The notes: generated by a model not told the origin, from the sequence alone. A DNA stretch of 7,955 bases from Desulfocapsa sp. (GCA_029942265.1 JAOZTO010000098.1:1-7955); one strand, 5' to 3'. Shown: positions 1-7,655, counted from the first letter of the stretch. Numbers and translations are program-made.

Positions 1-3000
1 TTCTGTTTACTCCCAAAGAAGATTTTAATGGTGAGGTTACATTAAATTATGATGTGACAGATGGTACAAGTAATATTCCCACAAGTGCAAGCATTGCGAT
101 GTCAGCCGTTAACGACGCCCCAACAGCAACGAACGATGACAATGCTTCCACTGATGAAGACAACTCAATCACGCTGGACGTGCTGAGAAATGACGAGGAT
201 ATTGATGGTGACACCCTGTCCATCACTCAAATTCAAGGACAAGATGTAGCAAACAATGGTTCCACTGTAAGCATCACTGATTCAAATGGAACGGTTCAAG
301 GAAGTGCAAATGTAATTAACGGGAAAATTATATTCACCCCGGACGAAACACTACAAAACATGCATGAAGGCGACAGCCAGTCTGTATCCTTTGAATATAC
401 TATCAGCGATGGAACAGCAACAGACACTGCAAATGTATCTTTAGAAGTAACTGGAAGTGATGATGACGAAATCATACATATTAAAGGCGATATCAACGAC
501 AGTTCAAACAATGTCGAGACAGATGATTATGTAGGTAACCTTTCAACTCATAGTGGCAACGATACAGTAACCATTGGTGATGATATAGCAGATGGCCGAA
601 CAGTTTCCACAAATGCTGGTAACGATACAGTACGTATTGGTGACGACATCAAAGAGGGTTCCATACTTGATACAGGTGCTGGTAATGATACTGTCAATAT
701 CGGTGATGATGTAAAAAACGGATCAACAATCAATACAGGTACAGGAGACGATACCGTAACCATTGAAGGTGACATAAGCTCAAATTCCACAGTTGGTGGT
801 GGCGAAGGCAGCGACACCCTTAATTTGACCAGTGTTACAAAAGAAGAATGGGCTGACGTCAGAGATAGTGTTGAAAATTTTGAGACTATCAACCTGGCCG
901 ACGGAACAACGATAGACATGACAGATACTAAGGGACCAGTCCTCAGTATAGCTGACATTACAAGTACTGATGATGTTACTCCCACATTCAGTGGATCCAT
1001 TGATGACGCCAACGCCGACATAATCGTCACCGTTGACAATACAAATTTCAACGCCACAAATAACGGTGACGGTACATGGCAACTAACTCTTCCGGAAGAG
1101 AGTACTTTAGCGGAAGGAGACTACGAAGTAACAGCCAATGCAACTGACATGGCAGGGAACAGTTCCAACACGGCCAGTGATTCATTTACGGTTGATGTTG
1201 ACCACACCATTTCGCAGCTAACAGACTCCGATTCACAAGAAAATTCCGTTGATGAGAATGTATCGGCAGGAACAAAAACAGGTATCACAGCATCAGCAAT
1301 CGATGCGGACTCTGAAGATAGTATCAGTTACTCGCTCAGCAATAATGCAGGCGGTCGCTTTGCAATTGATTCTGATTCTGGAGAAGTTACAGTCGCCAAA
1401 GACGACGCACTCAATTACGAAGCAGCCACATCCCACGATATCATAGTAAAGGCGACATCCAGCGACGGTAGTAGCTCAACTGAAAATATTACAATTGCTG
1501 TAAACGATGTTAAGGAAATTTCCGACACTCCCACAATAGATACCATCACAGATACTACCGGAAAACTGGATATGTCAATATCCGGTACTGTCTCCGCTGA
1601 AACGGAAGTACGGATATTTAACGGAAACAAATTGGTTGGCAGCACTACTTCAGATGAAAACGGTAATTGGAACTTATCGGGTGATGACATTACCGGTAAT
1701 CTGTCTGGAGAAGTTGAATTAACTGCAAAATCATATAATGGAGACACACCAAGCGCTGCATCAAACACCCTCACAGTAGATGTTGAATCTAATGACAACG
1801 ACGTTTCTGGCACCATAGGTGAAGACAGCTCACACCTCTTTGGAGGTGCCGGACATGACACTCTCTACGGAGAAGACAACGATGACATAATAGATGCCGG
1901 TGCCGGAAATGATTTTATCAAAGGTGGCGCTGGAGCCGACACTATCGACGGGGGAGCAGGTACAGACACTGTTTCATACGACGATGCAAACAGCACGGAA
2001 GGTGTAAATGTAAATCTTGCCACAAATGAGATGACTGGCGGTGACGCACAAGGCGACACACTGTCAAACATTGAAAATATCGTTGGTACACAGCATGACG
2101 ACACCATAACCGGAAATGATGACAGCAACAGGTTGACTGGAAATGCCGGAGACGACATTCTGTCAGGTGGTGCAGGTAACGACATGATTGATGGCGGTGC
2201 AGGAGATGACATTATTCATGGGGGAGTCGGAACAGATGCTCTTATTCTTCACGGTCACCCCACAGATTATACCTTCACAGAAAATGACAACGGAACAACC
2301 ACAGTTACCGACACCAGAGATGCTGATCAAAACTTGGATGGAGTTGACACCATAGATGAAATAGAAAACGTTCTCTTTATCTATACCGATGCTAACGGGG
2401 AAGAACAGGAACGGGAAGTACCGGATATTACACAAACCTACGAAACCCCAGGACAACCAGCAATAAATGACTCCATAACAGATGCCACCGGAAAACTTGG
2501 CATGCAGGTAAATGGTACCGCAGATGCAAACACCTCTGATGTAAAAATATTTAACGGAGAGGAACTGGTTGGAATCGCACAGCCTGATAGTGAAGGAAAC
2601 TGGTCATTCACCACCGAAGATGGTGCTTTAACTGGAGATATCACCCTAACAGCACAGGCGTTTAACTATGGAAACAGCAGCAGTATCTCTGAAACTTCAG
2701 TATCAGCTGAACTCCATACCAATAAAAGCAACAAAAATGTAAGTACCAGTGAAAATGATGACAATGTCTTTTATGGCGACGGCACAGATACAGTAAGTGG
2801 AAGTGGTGGCGCTGACGTTCTTGATGGCGGAAAGGGAACTGACACCATCGACTACACGGACTCGGATGAAGCTGTTGATGTGGATTTATCACAAACAGAG
2901 GCTCAAAGCGGTGGCGATGCAGCTGGAGATATCCTCACTAACTTTGAACGAGTTACTGGTTCAGACCACGATGACACCCTTACCGGCAACACCTCCAGCA

Positions 3001-5390
3001 ACTATCTTAAGGGTGGAAAAGGAAACGATACCATAGATGGTGGCGCAGGAAACGACAGATTATACGGCGGCCAGGGAGACGACACCATGCAGGGCGGTAC
3101 TGGGAATGACACCGTTTATGGTGATTCAGGAGCAGACACCCTGGACGGTGGAGAAGGCAGTGATAGAGTCAATTATTCCTCATCAAAAGAAGCTGTTTCA
3201 GTTAATCTTGCCACAAATGAAGTCAGTGGCGGAGATGCTGAAGGAGACACCATCTCTAGCTTTGAACATGTGACAGGCGGAAAAGGAGACGATACGTTAA
3301 CCGGTACAGATGGCAAGAACACTATTAATAGCGGTAGCGGAGATGACACCATAAACGCCGGTGCGGGTAACGATACTGTAGCTGGCGGTTCCGGAGCCGA
3401 CGTACTTGATGGCGGGGAAGGAAGAGACACACTTGCGTATGGTGGAAAAACTGGTGTGAATGTTGACCTCTCCACAAACACAGCAAGCGGAGGAGAAGCA
3501 GAAGGCGACACTATCTCAAATTTTGAGAGCATAATCGGCTCAAGAGGTGACGACAACCTTACCGGCGATGACAATAACAACTACCTGTCTGGCGGCAGTG
3601 GTGATGACATACTAACCGGCGGTGCAGGCAATGACATGCTTAGAGGCGGCACAGGCAACGATACCATCCAAGGTGGTGAAGGAACAGACACCGTACGCTA
3701 TACATCTGCTGTAGAAAATTACACTTTTGAAAAAAATGATGATGGAAGTGTCACTGTTACAGATACAAGAGATGGCAAACAGGCCAAATACAACGAAGGA
3801 ACAGATACTGTAGACGGGGTGGAAAATGTTAACTTTTCTTACAAAGGTTCCAACGGCAAATGGGTGAATGAAACCAAAGACATCAGCACTCTGTTTGAAA
3901 ATTCTGGTCCAATTGCAACAGATGATACAGCCACCACAGACGAAGACAGTAGTATAACAATTGACGTTCTTGCAAATGATACAGATGCTGAGAACAATCC
4001 CTTGTCCATCACCAAAGTAGATGGGCAAAATATAGAAAACGGCCAGGAGATTTCCATTGCAGATAAGAGTGGCAACACTTTAGGAACAGCAACTGCCGCT
4101 GATGGACAAATCAAGTTTACACCCAGCAGTTATTTACAGGAAATGGATGACGGTGACAAGCAGAATGTTAGCTTTGCTTACTCCACAAGCGATGGTATCA
4201 GTGAATCCACAGCAAATGTAACTGTAAATGTGACAGGAATCTTTGATGACACTACTGCTTCTGCCCCTACATTAGCCATAACCGTTGCTGCGGTAGATAT
4301 AAAAGGCGACGAATATAACGAGAACGTGATATTAAAAGAAGATGCTGATGGACAGTCATATAGCTTAGGTGCAGGAGATGATATTATCAGTAAATCAGGA
4401 AACTCCACCGGCAACACCATAGACGGTGGAAGCGCAAATGATACTTTTGTTATAGACGGTAACAAAGAAGACTATGACATTTCAATAAATGGGGATGGCT
4501 CCTATTCGGTACAATCAATCGACACTGTGGGAGAAACAACTGTTGCCAATGGCGATTTTGACGCAACGATCAGCAATATCGAAACTATTCAGTTTACTGA
4601 TGAGACCGTTACTATCGGAACAGCAGAAAGCACCCCCCTGACATACGAATATCAAGTCAGTATCAATGCCGAATTAACCGATAGTGACGGAAGCGAATCT
4701 TTATCCGATGTTACACTGTCAGTCCCTGATGGCGCAACGGTGAAAGATAGCGATGGAAACGTATTAGTCGTTACAGATGGCGAAGTTATTGTAACCGCAG
4801 AATCTGGAGTTCCTGCAAATATTACTCTGGTTTCTGATAATGAAATCCCCACAAATGCTCTCAACTCAATAAGCGGAACCGTTACTGCCACCGAGAGTAA
4901 TGGCGGAACAACAAATAGTGTTACAAGTAATGCGGATCTTGCTCAAGATACAGACGACACAGAGAAGTCAACAGAACCAGACCAAGCAAAAGAAGAACTG
5001 GCAACACCTGCGGACACAGAAGTCGAAAAATCTACCGATCAACAGGAAGAAACATCTCTAAGTACCGACAACTTGCACATCAGCGTTGCTGAGGACAATA
5101 AAGAGGAAACAAAAGAAGCAGAATCATCCGAATCGGACAAAGAAGATAGCGGCCTGGAAAAGTTCTCAGCATCAGCAGATAATGAATCAAAAGAAAGTTC
5201 TCCTCTGGATAAATTTTCAGCAAATGAAACTACTGTAGATGCTGAAGAAATGGCCTCTGTTGAAGAAATTGATGTAGCAGATGCTGATGATCAGGCTGAA
5301 GCGGATGATGCAGGGTTAAATGATGTGGACGCAATTCAGGAAGACCTCTCCCCAGAACCTGAACAGGTTGACGCAAACGGTGCAGGATGA
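1..5390 (+). CDS. Giant RTX/cadherin/Ig-like repeat adhesin, C-terminal part (5' end outside window)
   Basis: The frame is open from the first in-phase codon at position 3 to the TGA at 5388-5390. The residues before the GTG at 54 (FTPKEDFNG, then YDVTDG) already form the end of a cadherin-like/VCBS repeat, so the true start lies upstream and that GTG is not a start. Domains read by eye: a second VCBS-like repeat about 111-467; a 21-residue repeat block 552-827; Ig-like about 933-1203; cadherin about 1204-1518 (DADSED and NYE calcium-type motifs); Ig-like about 1521-1788; RTX nonapeptides 1842-2250; Ig-like about 2442-2712; RTX 2775-3707; VCBS-like about 3900-4248; degenerate RTX plus cap about 4251-4630; a further beta-domain (DSDGSESLSDV) about 4639-4926; acidic tail 4941-5387. 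Such proteins are exported by type I secretion, fold on binding Ca2+ outside the cell and mediate adhesion or biofilm formation. Visible length is about 1,795 residues. The adhesin role is inferred from domain content. The tolC-like gene downstream supports type I export. Confidence 0.9.
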   Translation, partial: LFTPKEDFNGEVTLNYDVTDGTSNIPTSASIAMSAVNDAPTATNDDNASTDEDNSITLDVLRNDEDIDGDTLSITQIQGQDVANNGSTVSITDSNGTVQGSANVINGKIIFTPDETLQNMHEGDSQSVSFEYTISDGTATDTANVSLEVTGSDDDEIIHIKGDINDSSNNVETDDYVGNLSTHSGNDTVTIGDDIADGRTVSTNAGNDTVRIGDDIKEGSILDTGAGNDTVNIGDDVKNGSTINTGTGDDTVTIEGDISSNSTVGGGEGSDTLNLTSVTKEEWADVRDSVENFETINLADGTTIDMTDTKGPVLSIADITSTDDVTPTFSGSIDDANADIIVTVDNTNFNATNNGDGTWQLTLPEESTLAEGDYEVTANATDMAGNSSNTASDSFTVDVDHTISQLTDSDSQENSVDENVSAGTKTGITASAIDADSEDSISYSLSNNAGGRFAIDSDSGEVTVAKDDALNYEAATSHDIIVKATSSDGSSSTENITIAVNDVKEISDTPTIDTITDTTGKLDMSISGTVSAETEVRIFNGNKLVGSTTSDENGNWNLSGDDITGNLSGEVELTAKSYNGDTPSAASNTLTVDVESNDNDVSGTIGEDSSHLFGGAGHDTLYGEDNDDIIDAGAGNDFIKGGAGADTIDGGAGTDTVSYDDANSTEGVNVNLATNEMTGGDAQGDTLSNIENIVGTQHDDTITGNDDSNRLTGNAGDDILSGGAGNDMIDGGAGDDIIHGGVGTDALILHGHPTDYTFTENDNGTTTVTDTRDADQNLDGVDTIDEIENVLFIYTDANGEEQEREVPDITQTYETPGQPAINDSITDATGKLGMQVNGTADANTSDVKIFNGEELVGIAQPDSEGNWSFTTEDGALTGDITLTAQAFNYGNSSSISETSVSAELHTNKSNKNVSTSENDDNVFYGDGTDTVSGSGGADVLDGGKGTDTIDYTDSDEAVDVDLSQTEAQSGGDAAGDILTNFERVTGSDHDDTLTGNTSSNYLKGGKGNDTIDGGAGNDRLYGGQGDDTMQGGTGNDTVYGDSGADTLDGGEGSDRVNYSSSKEAVSVNLATNEVSGGDAEGDTISSFEHVTGGKGDDTLTGTDGKNTINSGSGDDTINAGAGNDTVAGGSGADVLDGGEGRDTLAYGGKTGVNVDLSTNTASGGEAEGDTISNFESIIGSRGDDNLTGDDNNNYLSGGSGDDILTGGAGNDMLRGGTGNDTIQGGEGTDTVRYTSAVENYTFEKNDDGSVTVTDTRDGKQAKYNEGTDTVDGVENVNFSYKGSNGKWVNETKDISTLFENSGPIATDDTATTDEDSSITIDVLANDTDAENNPLSITKVDGQNIENGQEISIADKSGNTLGTATAADGQIKFTPSSYLQEMDDGDKQNVSFAYSTSDGISESTANVTVNVTGIFDDTTASAPTLAITVAAVDIKGDEYNENVILKEDADGQSYSLGAGDDIISKSGNSTGNTIDGGSANDTFVIDGNKEDYDISINGDGSYSVQSIDTVGETTVANGDFDATISNIETIQFTDETVTIGTAESTPLTYEYQVSINAELTDSDGSESLSDVTLSVPDGATVKDSDGNVLVVTDGEVIVTAESGVPANITLVSDNEIPTNALNSISGTVTATESNGGTTNSVTSNADLAQDTDDTEKSTEPDQAKEELATPADTEVEKSTDQQEETSLSTDNLHISVAEDNKEETKEAESSESDKEDSGLEKFSASADNESKESSPLDKFSANETTVDAEEMASVEEIDVADADDQAEADDAGLNDVDAIQEDLSPEPEQVDANGAG
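552..827 (+). repeat. 63-bp-periodic coding repeat (21-residue GNDTVxIGDD units)
   Basis: Units start at 552, 615, 678, 741 and 804, exactly 63 bases apart; the fifth is partial. The protein core is [SAT]-G-[ND]-D-T-V-x-I-G-D-D-[IV], followed by a G-S/R-rich half and a T-G or T-N end. The fourth unit has drifted (TIEGD) and the fifth reads EGSDTLNL before the pattern stops. It resembles an RTX-type Asp/Gly turn repeated every 21 residues instead of every 9, so a calcium-binding beta-solenoid is a fair inference. It is coding sequence inside the adhesin, not a separate element. Confidence 0.85.
1842..2250 (+). repeat. RTX nonapeptide array 1 in the adhesin
   Basis: About nine GGxGxDxUx-type nonapeptides lie in two runs. 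The first (GGAGHDTLY to GGAGTDTVS) ends near 1970 and the second (NAGDDILS to GGVGTDALI) starts near 2140. Between them sits a linker module starting at 2001 with the pattern VxVxLATN...GGDAxGDTLSNIENIVG. The Gly and Asp positions are those that bind Ca2+ in RTX beta-rolls. The array is followed by a cap-like stretch (DYTF...TVTDTRD...IENVLF, about 2262-2385) seen again after array 2. Confidence 0.88.
2775..3707 (+). repeat. RTX nonapeptide array 2 in the adhesin
   Basis: About sixteen GGxGxDxUx nonapeptides are arranged in four runs separated by three linker modules starting at 2871, 3192 and 3453. These share the pattern VxVxL(A/S)TN...SGG(D/E)AxGDT(I/L)S(N/S)FE and lead into DD(T/N)LTG. 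Together with the copy in array 1 this gives four modules, each about 117 bases. A run such as GGAGNDRLY, GGQGDDTMQ, GGTGNDTVY is canonical RTX. The array ends in a cap (YTFEKNDDGSVTVTDTRDG, then VENVNFSY) closely matching the one after array 1. Block duplication within the gene is the simplest explanation. Confidence 0.88.
4941..5387 (+). other. Acidic low-complexity C-terminal tail of the adhesin
   Basis: The last about 149 residues are dominated by Glu, Asp, Ser, Ala, Thr and Lys, with no RTX motif and few hydrophobics. A short motif is repeated 17 residues apart: LEKFSA (5154-5171) and LDKFSA (5205-5222). The final 58 residues contain no Lys or Arg and about 20 Asp or Glu. Type I secretion signals lie at the extreme C-terminus and are often acidic and poor in basic residues, so this tail may carry the signal. 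It does not show an obvious canonical C-terminal secretion domain of large RTX adhesins. The role is inferred. Confidence 0.6.
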
Positions 5391-5409
5391 AACAAACCCA
5401 TTTAACAAC

Positions 5410-5424
5410 CTGACAGTTTGTCAG
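5410..5424 (+). terminator. Weak hairpin after the adhesin gene
   Basis: CTGACA-GTT-TGTCAG forms a perfect 6-bp stem with a 3-base loop, 20 bases after the adhesin stop codon. There is no T-run directly after it; the nearest is the TTTTTT near 5447. It may be a poor intrinsic terminator or only an mRNA 3'-end hairpin. Confidence 0.3.
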
Positions 5425-5518
5425 AATGCATCATGGAATAATTGTATTTTTTCTTGATCATTGAGGGCTATGAAAGTAGCGAGAGTGTTTTTATAGATAG
5501 AGTTCTGAAATAATATAT

Positions 5519-5547
5519 TTGACTATCGTATTGTTCTGTATTATTAA
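5519..5547 (+). promoter_or_regulatory. Candidate sigma70-type promoter for the tolC-like gene
   Basis: TTGACT (5519-5524, five of six bases of the -35 consensus) is followed after 17 bases by TATTAA (5542-5547, four of six of the -10 consensus) in AT-rich DNA. Initiation would fall near 5555, some 50 bases before the proposed start codon. It suggests the channel gene can be transcribed independently of the adhesin. The region is AT-rich, so chance matches are possible. Confidence 0.4.
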
Positions 5548-5602
5548 ATTATTTATTAGCATTTCAATCAGATACTCTATCCACTAGGTCTTTTGCATAC
5601 TT

Positions 5603-7219
5603 TTGATAAACATACACACGCATATTTCGACCACAATACGGTGTTGGTCTTTCTCCATAGCAATGCCATATCTGTTCTTTTTTTGCATGGCAGGGATATT
5701 ATTATTCCCTCAAAATGCGTGCGCCACATCCATTCATCTACAAAGTTTTCAGACCGAAACGTCTGCTTTTAACAGCATTCTCCTAAAGCCTCAAAAAGAA
5801 CAAGATACATTAATAGCCCAAGCTACAAATGAATTTTTCAGTTCTAATGAGATGCGTACCGAGCCTGACATTCTCAAAGTATACAAAGCTCTCTTTACAC
5901 AAACGTGGGAACAGTCTCCTGATATTCAGGTCGCAAGAACACTTAAAGAACAAAAAACTTCAGAGCAATATACTGCACTGGCCAAACGATACTCCCCTCA
6001 ACTTGACTTTGAAGTTGGCCAGAATCATGCTCTAAACAAAGACTTCTCCTCAAATGGAATAAACCAATCGCCTCCTGATGCCACTGAGTCAGAAGATATC
6101 TATAGCGATGGAGAAAACACAACAGACTGGGCTTTTGACCTTGACATCCCACTCTATCGCCGATCTCTTGCCTTAACCGTTGATATTTCAAATATAGAAT
6201 TTCAACTTGCAGATAATGCTCTTGAGATTGCAACCCGCGAACTTGATTCACGTCTACATGAGTTGCTTGCAAACTATATGGTCGCCTGCTACAATCTGCA
6301 TAATCTTGAAAATTCAATTCTCATTTCCAATGAACACGTGAGCAAAATTCAACGCGGTTACGATTTACGGGATCAGACAAAACTGGAGTTACTACGAGCC
6401 CAGGCAAATTTAAAAGAGCTTGAAGCAAGAAAAGAACTTAACGAACAGAGAAGAGACACCACATTCCGAGATTTACTGGACTTTACAGCTATCCCTGAAC
6501 AAAGCCCAACGTGGTACTGGCTGATAGAACTACTCAGCAATGAGGAAAGAACAGCAGGCTGTATAAACAGTTTTTCAAAACTCACAACAGGTATCAATAC
6601 CATGCAGCCTTTTCTGGCTGATTCTGAGACAGATGAAGCATTACGGGAGTTCTTTATTGCTAACAGTCTTCTTTACAAAAAAATCATCCTTGAACGAAAT
6701 CTTGGTAAAACAAAATCGGAAAAATATACCCAGCAGGAATGGCCGTCACTCTTCGTCAGAGGTGAAATTGACAGAAAAGATGATACTGAACTCAGTGATT
6801 ACAGCGGAGAAGGATCAGTCGGCATTGTTTTAAGTGTACCCCTTTTCAGTGGCGGAACACTATTCAGCAGCATGAAAACAAGGGATATGGCATCTGAGAT
6901 TACCTCCCTTCAAGAATTCTCAACAATCTTGAGAACAGTAAACTCCATCGCTAACAAGAAAAAGACAATTACCAGCCTAATGGATATATTCAGGAAACAA
7001 CAAATCCATTTACAGCAGCAGCAGGAAATTGTCCGACTATCGCTTAAGTCATATCAGATTAAACAGACTTCGATGCAGGATTTGCTCACCAGTAAAAATC
7101 GTCTAATTGACTCAAAAAATCTTTTTATGCGAACAACTGCTGATCTTGGTATCCTGTTGCGCCAGTTTGCCTGGGAACTTGGTACTCCTTTTCCATCCCC
7201 TTTGTCTTCTGACGAGTAA
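5603..7219 (+). CDS. TolC-family outer-membrane channel protein (type I secretion)
   Basis: Predicted to form the trimeric outer-membrane/periplasmic tunnel that docks with an inner-membrane ABC exporter and membrane-fusion protein. The long hydrophobic stretch around residues 22-35 (LFFFCMAGILLF) followed by ACA-TS gives a signal peptide with likely cleavage after residue 41. The first outer-membrane-efflux repeat starts near SPDIQVAR (residue 105). It has long helical, Gln/Glu/Lys/Arg-rich segments, including a coiled-coil-like ELLRAQANLKELEARKEL run. The second repeat carries the hallmark strand VLSVPLFSGG (409-418) and the helix SYQIKQTSMQDLL (from about 483). At 538 residues it is somewhat longer than typical TolC proteins, partly from a linker before the first repeat. 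The start is uncertain. TTG at 5603 gives an n-region with one Arg; ATG at 5663 gives a signal peptide without positive charge; neither has a good ribosome-binding site, and an in-frame stop at 5585 limits upstream extension. It lies 212 bases after the adhesin on the same strand, which points to export of that protein. A role in drug efflux cannot be excluded from this sequence. Confidence 0.9.
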   Translation: MINIHTHISTTIRCWSFSIAMPYLFFFCMAGILLFPQNACATSIHLQSFQTETSAFNSILLKPQKEQDTLIAQATNEFFSSNEMRTEPDILKVYKALFTQTWEQSPDIQVARTLKEQKTSEQYTALAKRYSPQLDFEVGQNHALNKDFSSNGINQSPPDATESEDIYSDGENTTDWAFDLDIPLYRRSLALTVDISNIEFQLADNALEIATRELDSRLHELLANYMVACYNLHNLENSILISNEHVSKIQRGYDLRDQTKLELLRAQANLKELEARKELNEQRRDTTFRDLLDFTAIPEQSPTWYWLIELLSNEERTAGCINSFSKLTTGINTMQPFLADSETDEALREFFIANSLLYKKIILERNLGKTKSEKYTQQEWPSLFVRGEIDRKDDTELSDYSGEGSVGIVLSVPLFSGGTLFSSMKTRDMASEITSLQEFSTILRTVNSIANKKKTITSLMDIFRKQQIHLQQQQEIVRLSLKSYQIKQTSMQDLLTSKNRLIDSKNLFMRTTADLGILLRQFAWELGTPFPSPLSSDE

Positions 7220-7260
7220 AATATATCGATTCAATTGCAGGGGGCTTTTGCTCGAAACAC

Positions 7261-7284
7261 ATCGCCCTGAAGACAGGGGCCTAC
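7261..7284 (-). repeat. REP-like palindromic element, minus orientation
   Basis: Read on the minus strand it begins with GTAGG (7284-7280), then forms a CCCTG-TCTT-CAGGG stem-loop (7278-7265), and ends in GCGAT. REP elements mobilised by RAYT (REP-associated tyrosine) transposases typically have a conserved GTAG-type head followed by an imperfect palindrome. It matches the element at 7495-7519 at about 19 of 25 aligned positions with one gap. No RAYT gene is in the window. Confidence 0.5.
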
Positions 7285-7437
7285 AACACCTCCTTCGAAG
7301 GCTATGGATGTGACAATAAGAGACAATTGTAGACAAGACAACACATTAAGAATGCAGACAATATCCATAATTAGTGCCGTTAATATTGGGATAGTTTGGA
7401 CATACTCTTCGTGCAAAAGATTATAGCAGAATTCATT

Positions 7438-7473
7438 GCCTTGAAAAGGGTTCTACCATATTCCCTCCAAGGC
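7438..7473. repeat. Imperfect inverted repeat (hairpin)
   Basis: GCCTTG (7438-7443) pairs perfectly with CAAGGC (7468-7473). An inner GGG (7448-7450) can pair with CCC (7463-7465) across a small asymmetric interior loop, leaving a 12-base loop. It lies just upstream of the plus-strand REP-like element. No T-run follows, so it does not look like a terminator. Confidence 0.4.
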
Positions 7474-7494
7474 TAACGAGAAGATGTTAGGAGC

Positions 7495-7519
7495 GTAGGA
7501 GCCCAGTCTCTTGGGCGAT
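7495..7519 (+). repeat. REP-like palindromic element, plus orientation
   Basis: It begins GTAGGA, forms GCCCA-GTCTCT-TGGGC (7501-7516) and ends GCGAT, the same plan as the minus-strand copy at 7261-7284. The two GTAGG heads face each other across about 210 bases. Immediately before it the sequence TAGGAGC is duplicated in tandem (7488-7494 and 7496-7502). The general form resembles the well-known Pseudomonas GTAGGAGC-headed REP elements, though the stem sequence differs. Confidence 0.55.
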
Positions 7520-7655
7520 CATCAATAGCGCATAATCGTTTATTCTTTAGAATTATCGTAACTTCAGTATCCTAACCAGGAAAAACCCAGCATTTATTGA
7601 AAAAAAGTAACAAAAAAAGCACACAAGCAGCATAATCAACAGCTTATGAACTTTA

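Noticed and set aside
54..56. GTG as the adhesin start
   Set aside because: The frame continues upstream to the window edge, and the residues before it complete a cadherin-like/VCBS motif.
552..827. Could the 63-bp-spaced repeats be a CRISPR or minisatellite array?
   Set aside because: The repeats stay in the adhesin frame, are conserved mainly at protein level (GNDTV...IGDD) and have no unique spacers. They are coding protein repeats.
548..1057. Long minus-strand open frame opposite the adhesin
   Set aside because: It is antisense to a clear repeat protein and rich in Ser, Val and Pro, as expected from complementing Asp/Gly/Thr codons. The same holds for minus frames at 1415-1861, 1865-2212 and 3173-3580.
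7265..7278. CCCTG/CAGGG hairpin as the tolC terminator
   Set aside because: No T-run follows on the plus strand, and its GTAGG head and match to 7495-7519 fit a REP-like element better.
7292..7301. CCTTCGAAGG perfect palindrome as an operator
   Set aside because: A 10-base palindrome with no nearby promoter or gene start, easily chance.
7231..7416. 61-residue minus-strand ORF with a hydrophobic stretch
   Set aside because: It needs a TTG start with no ribosome-binding site, runs through the REP-like palindrome at 7261-7284 and resembles no family I know.
7599..7655. Poly-T tracts on the minus strand as a terminator of the small ORFs
   Set aside because: The T-runs are present but I could not find a stable stem directly before them.
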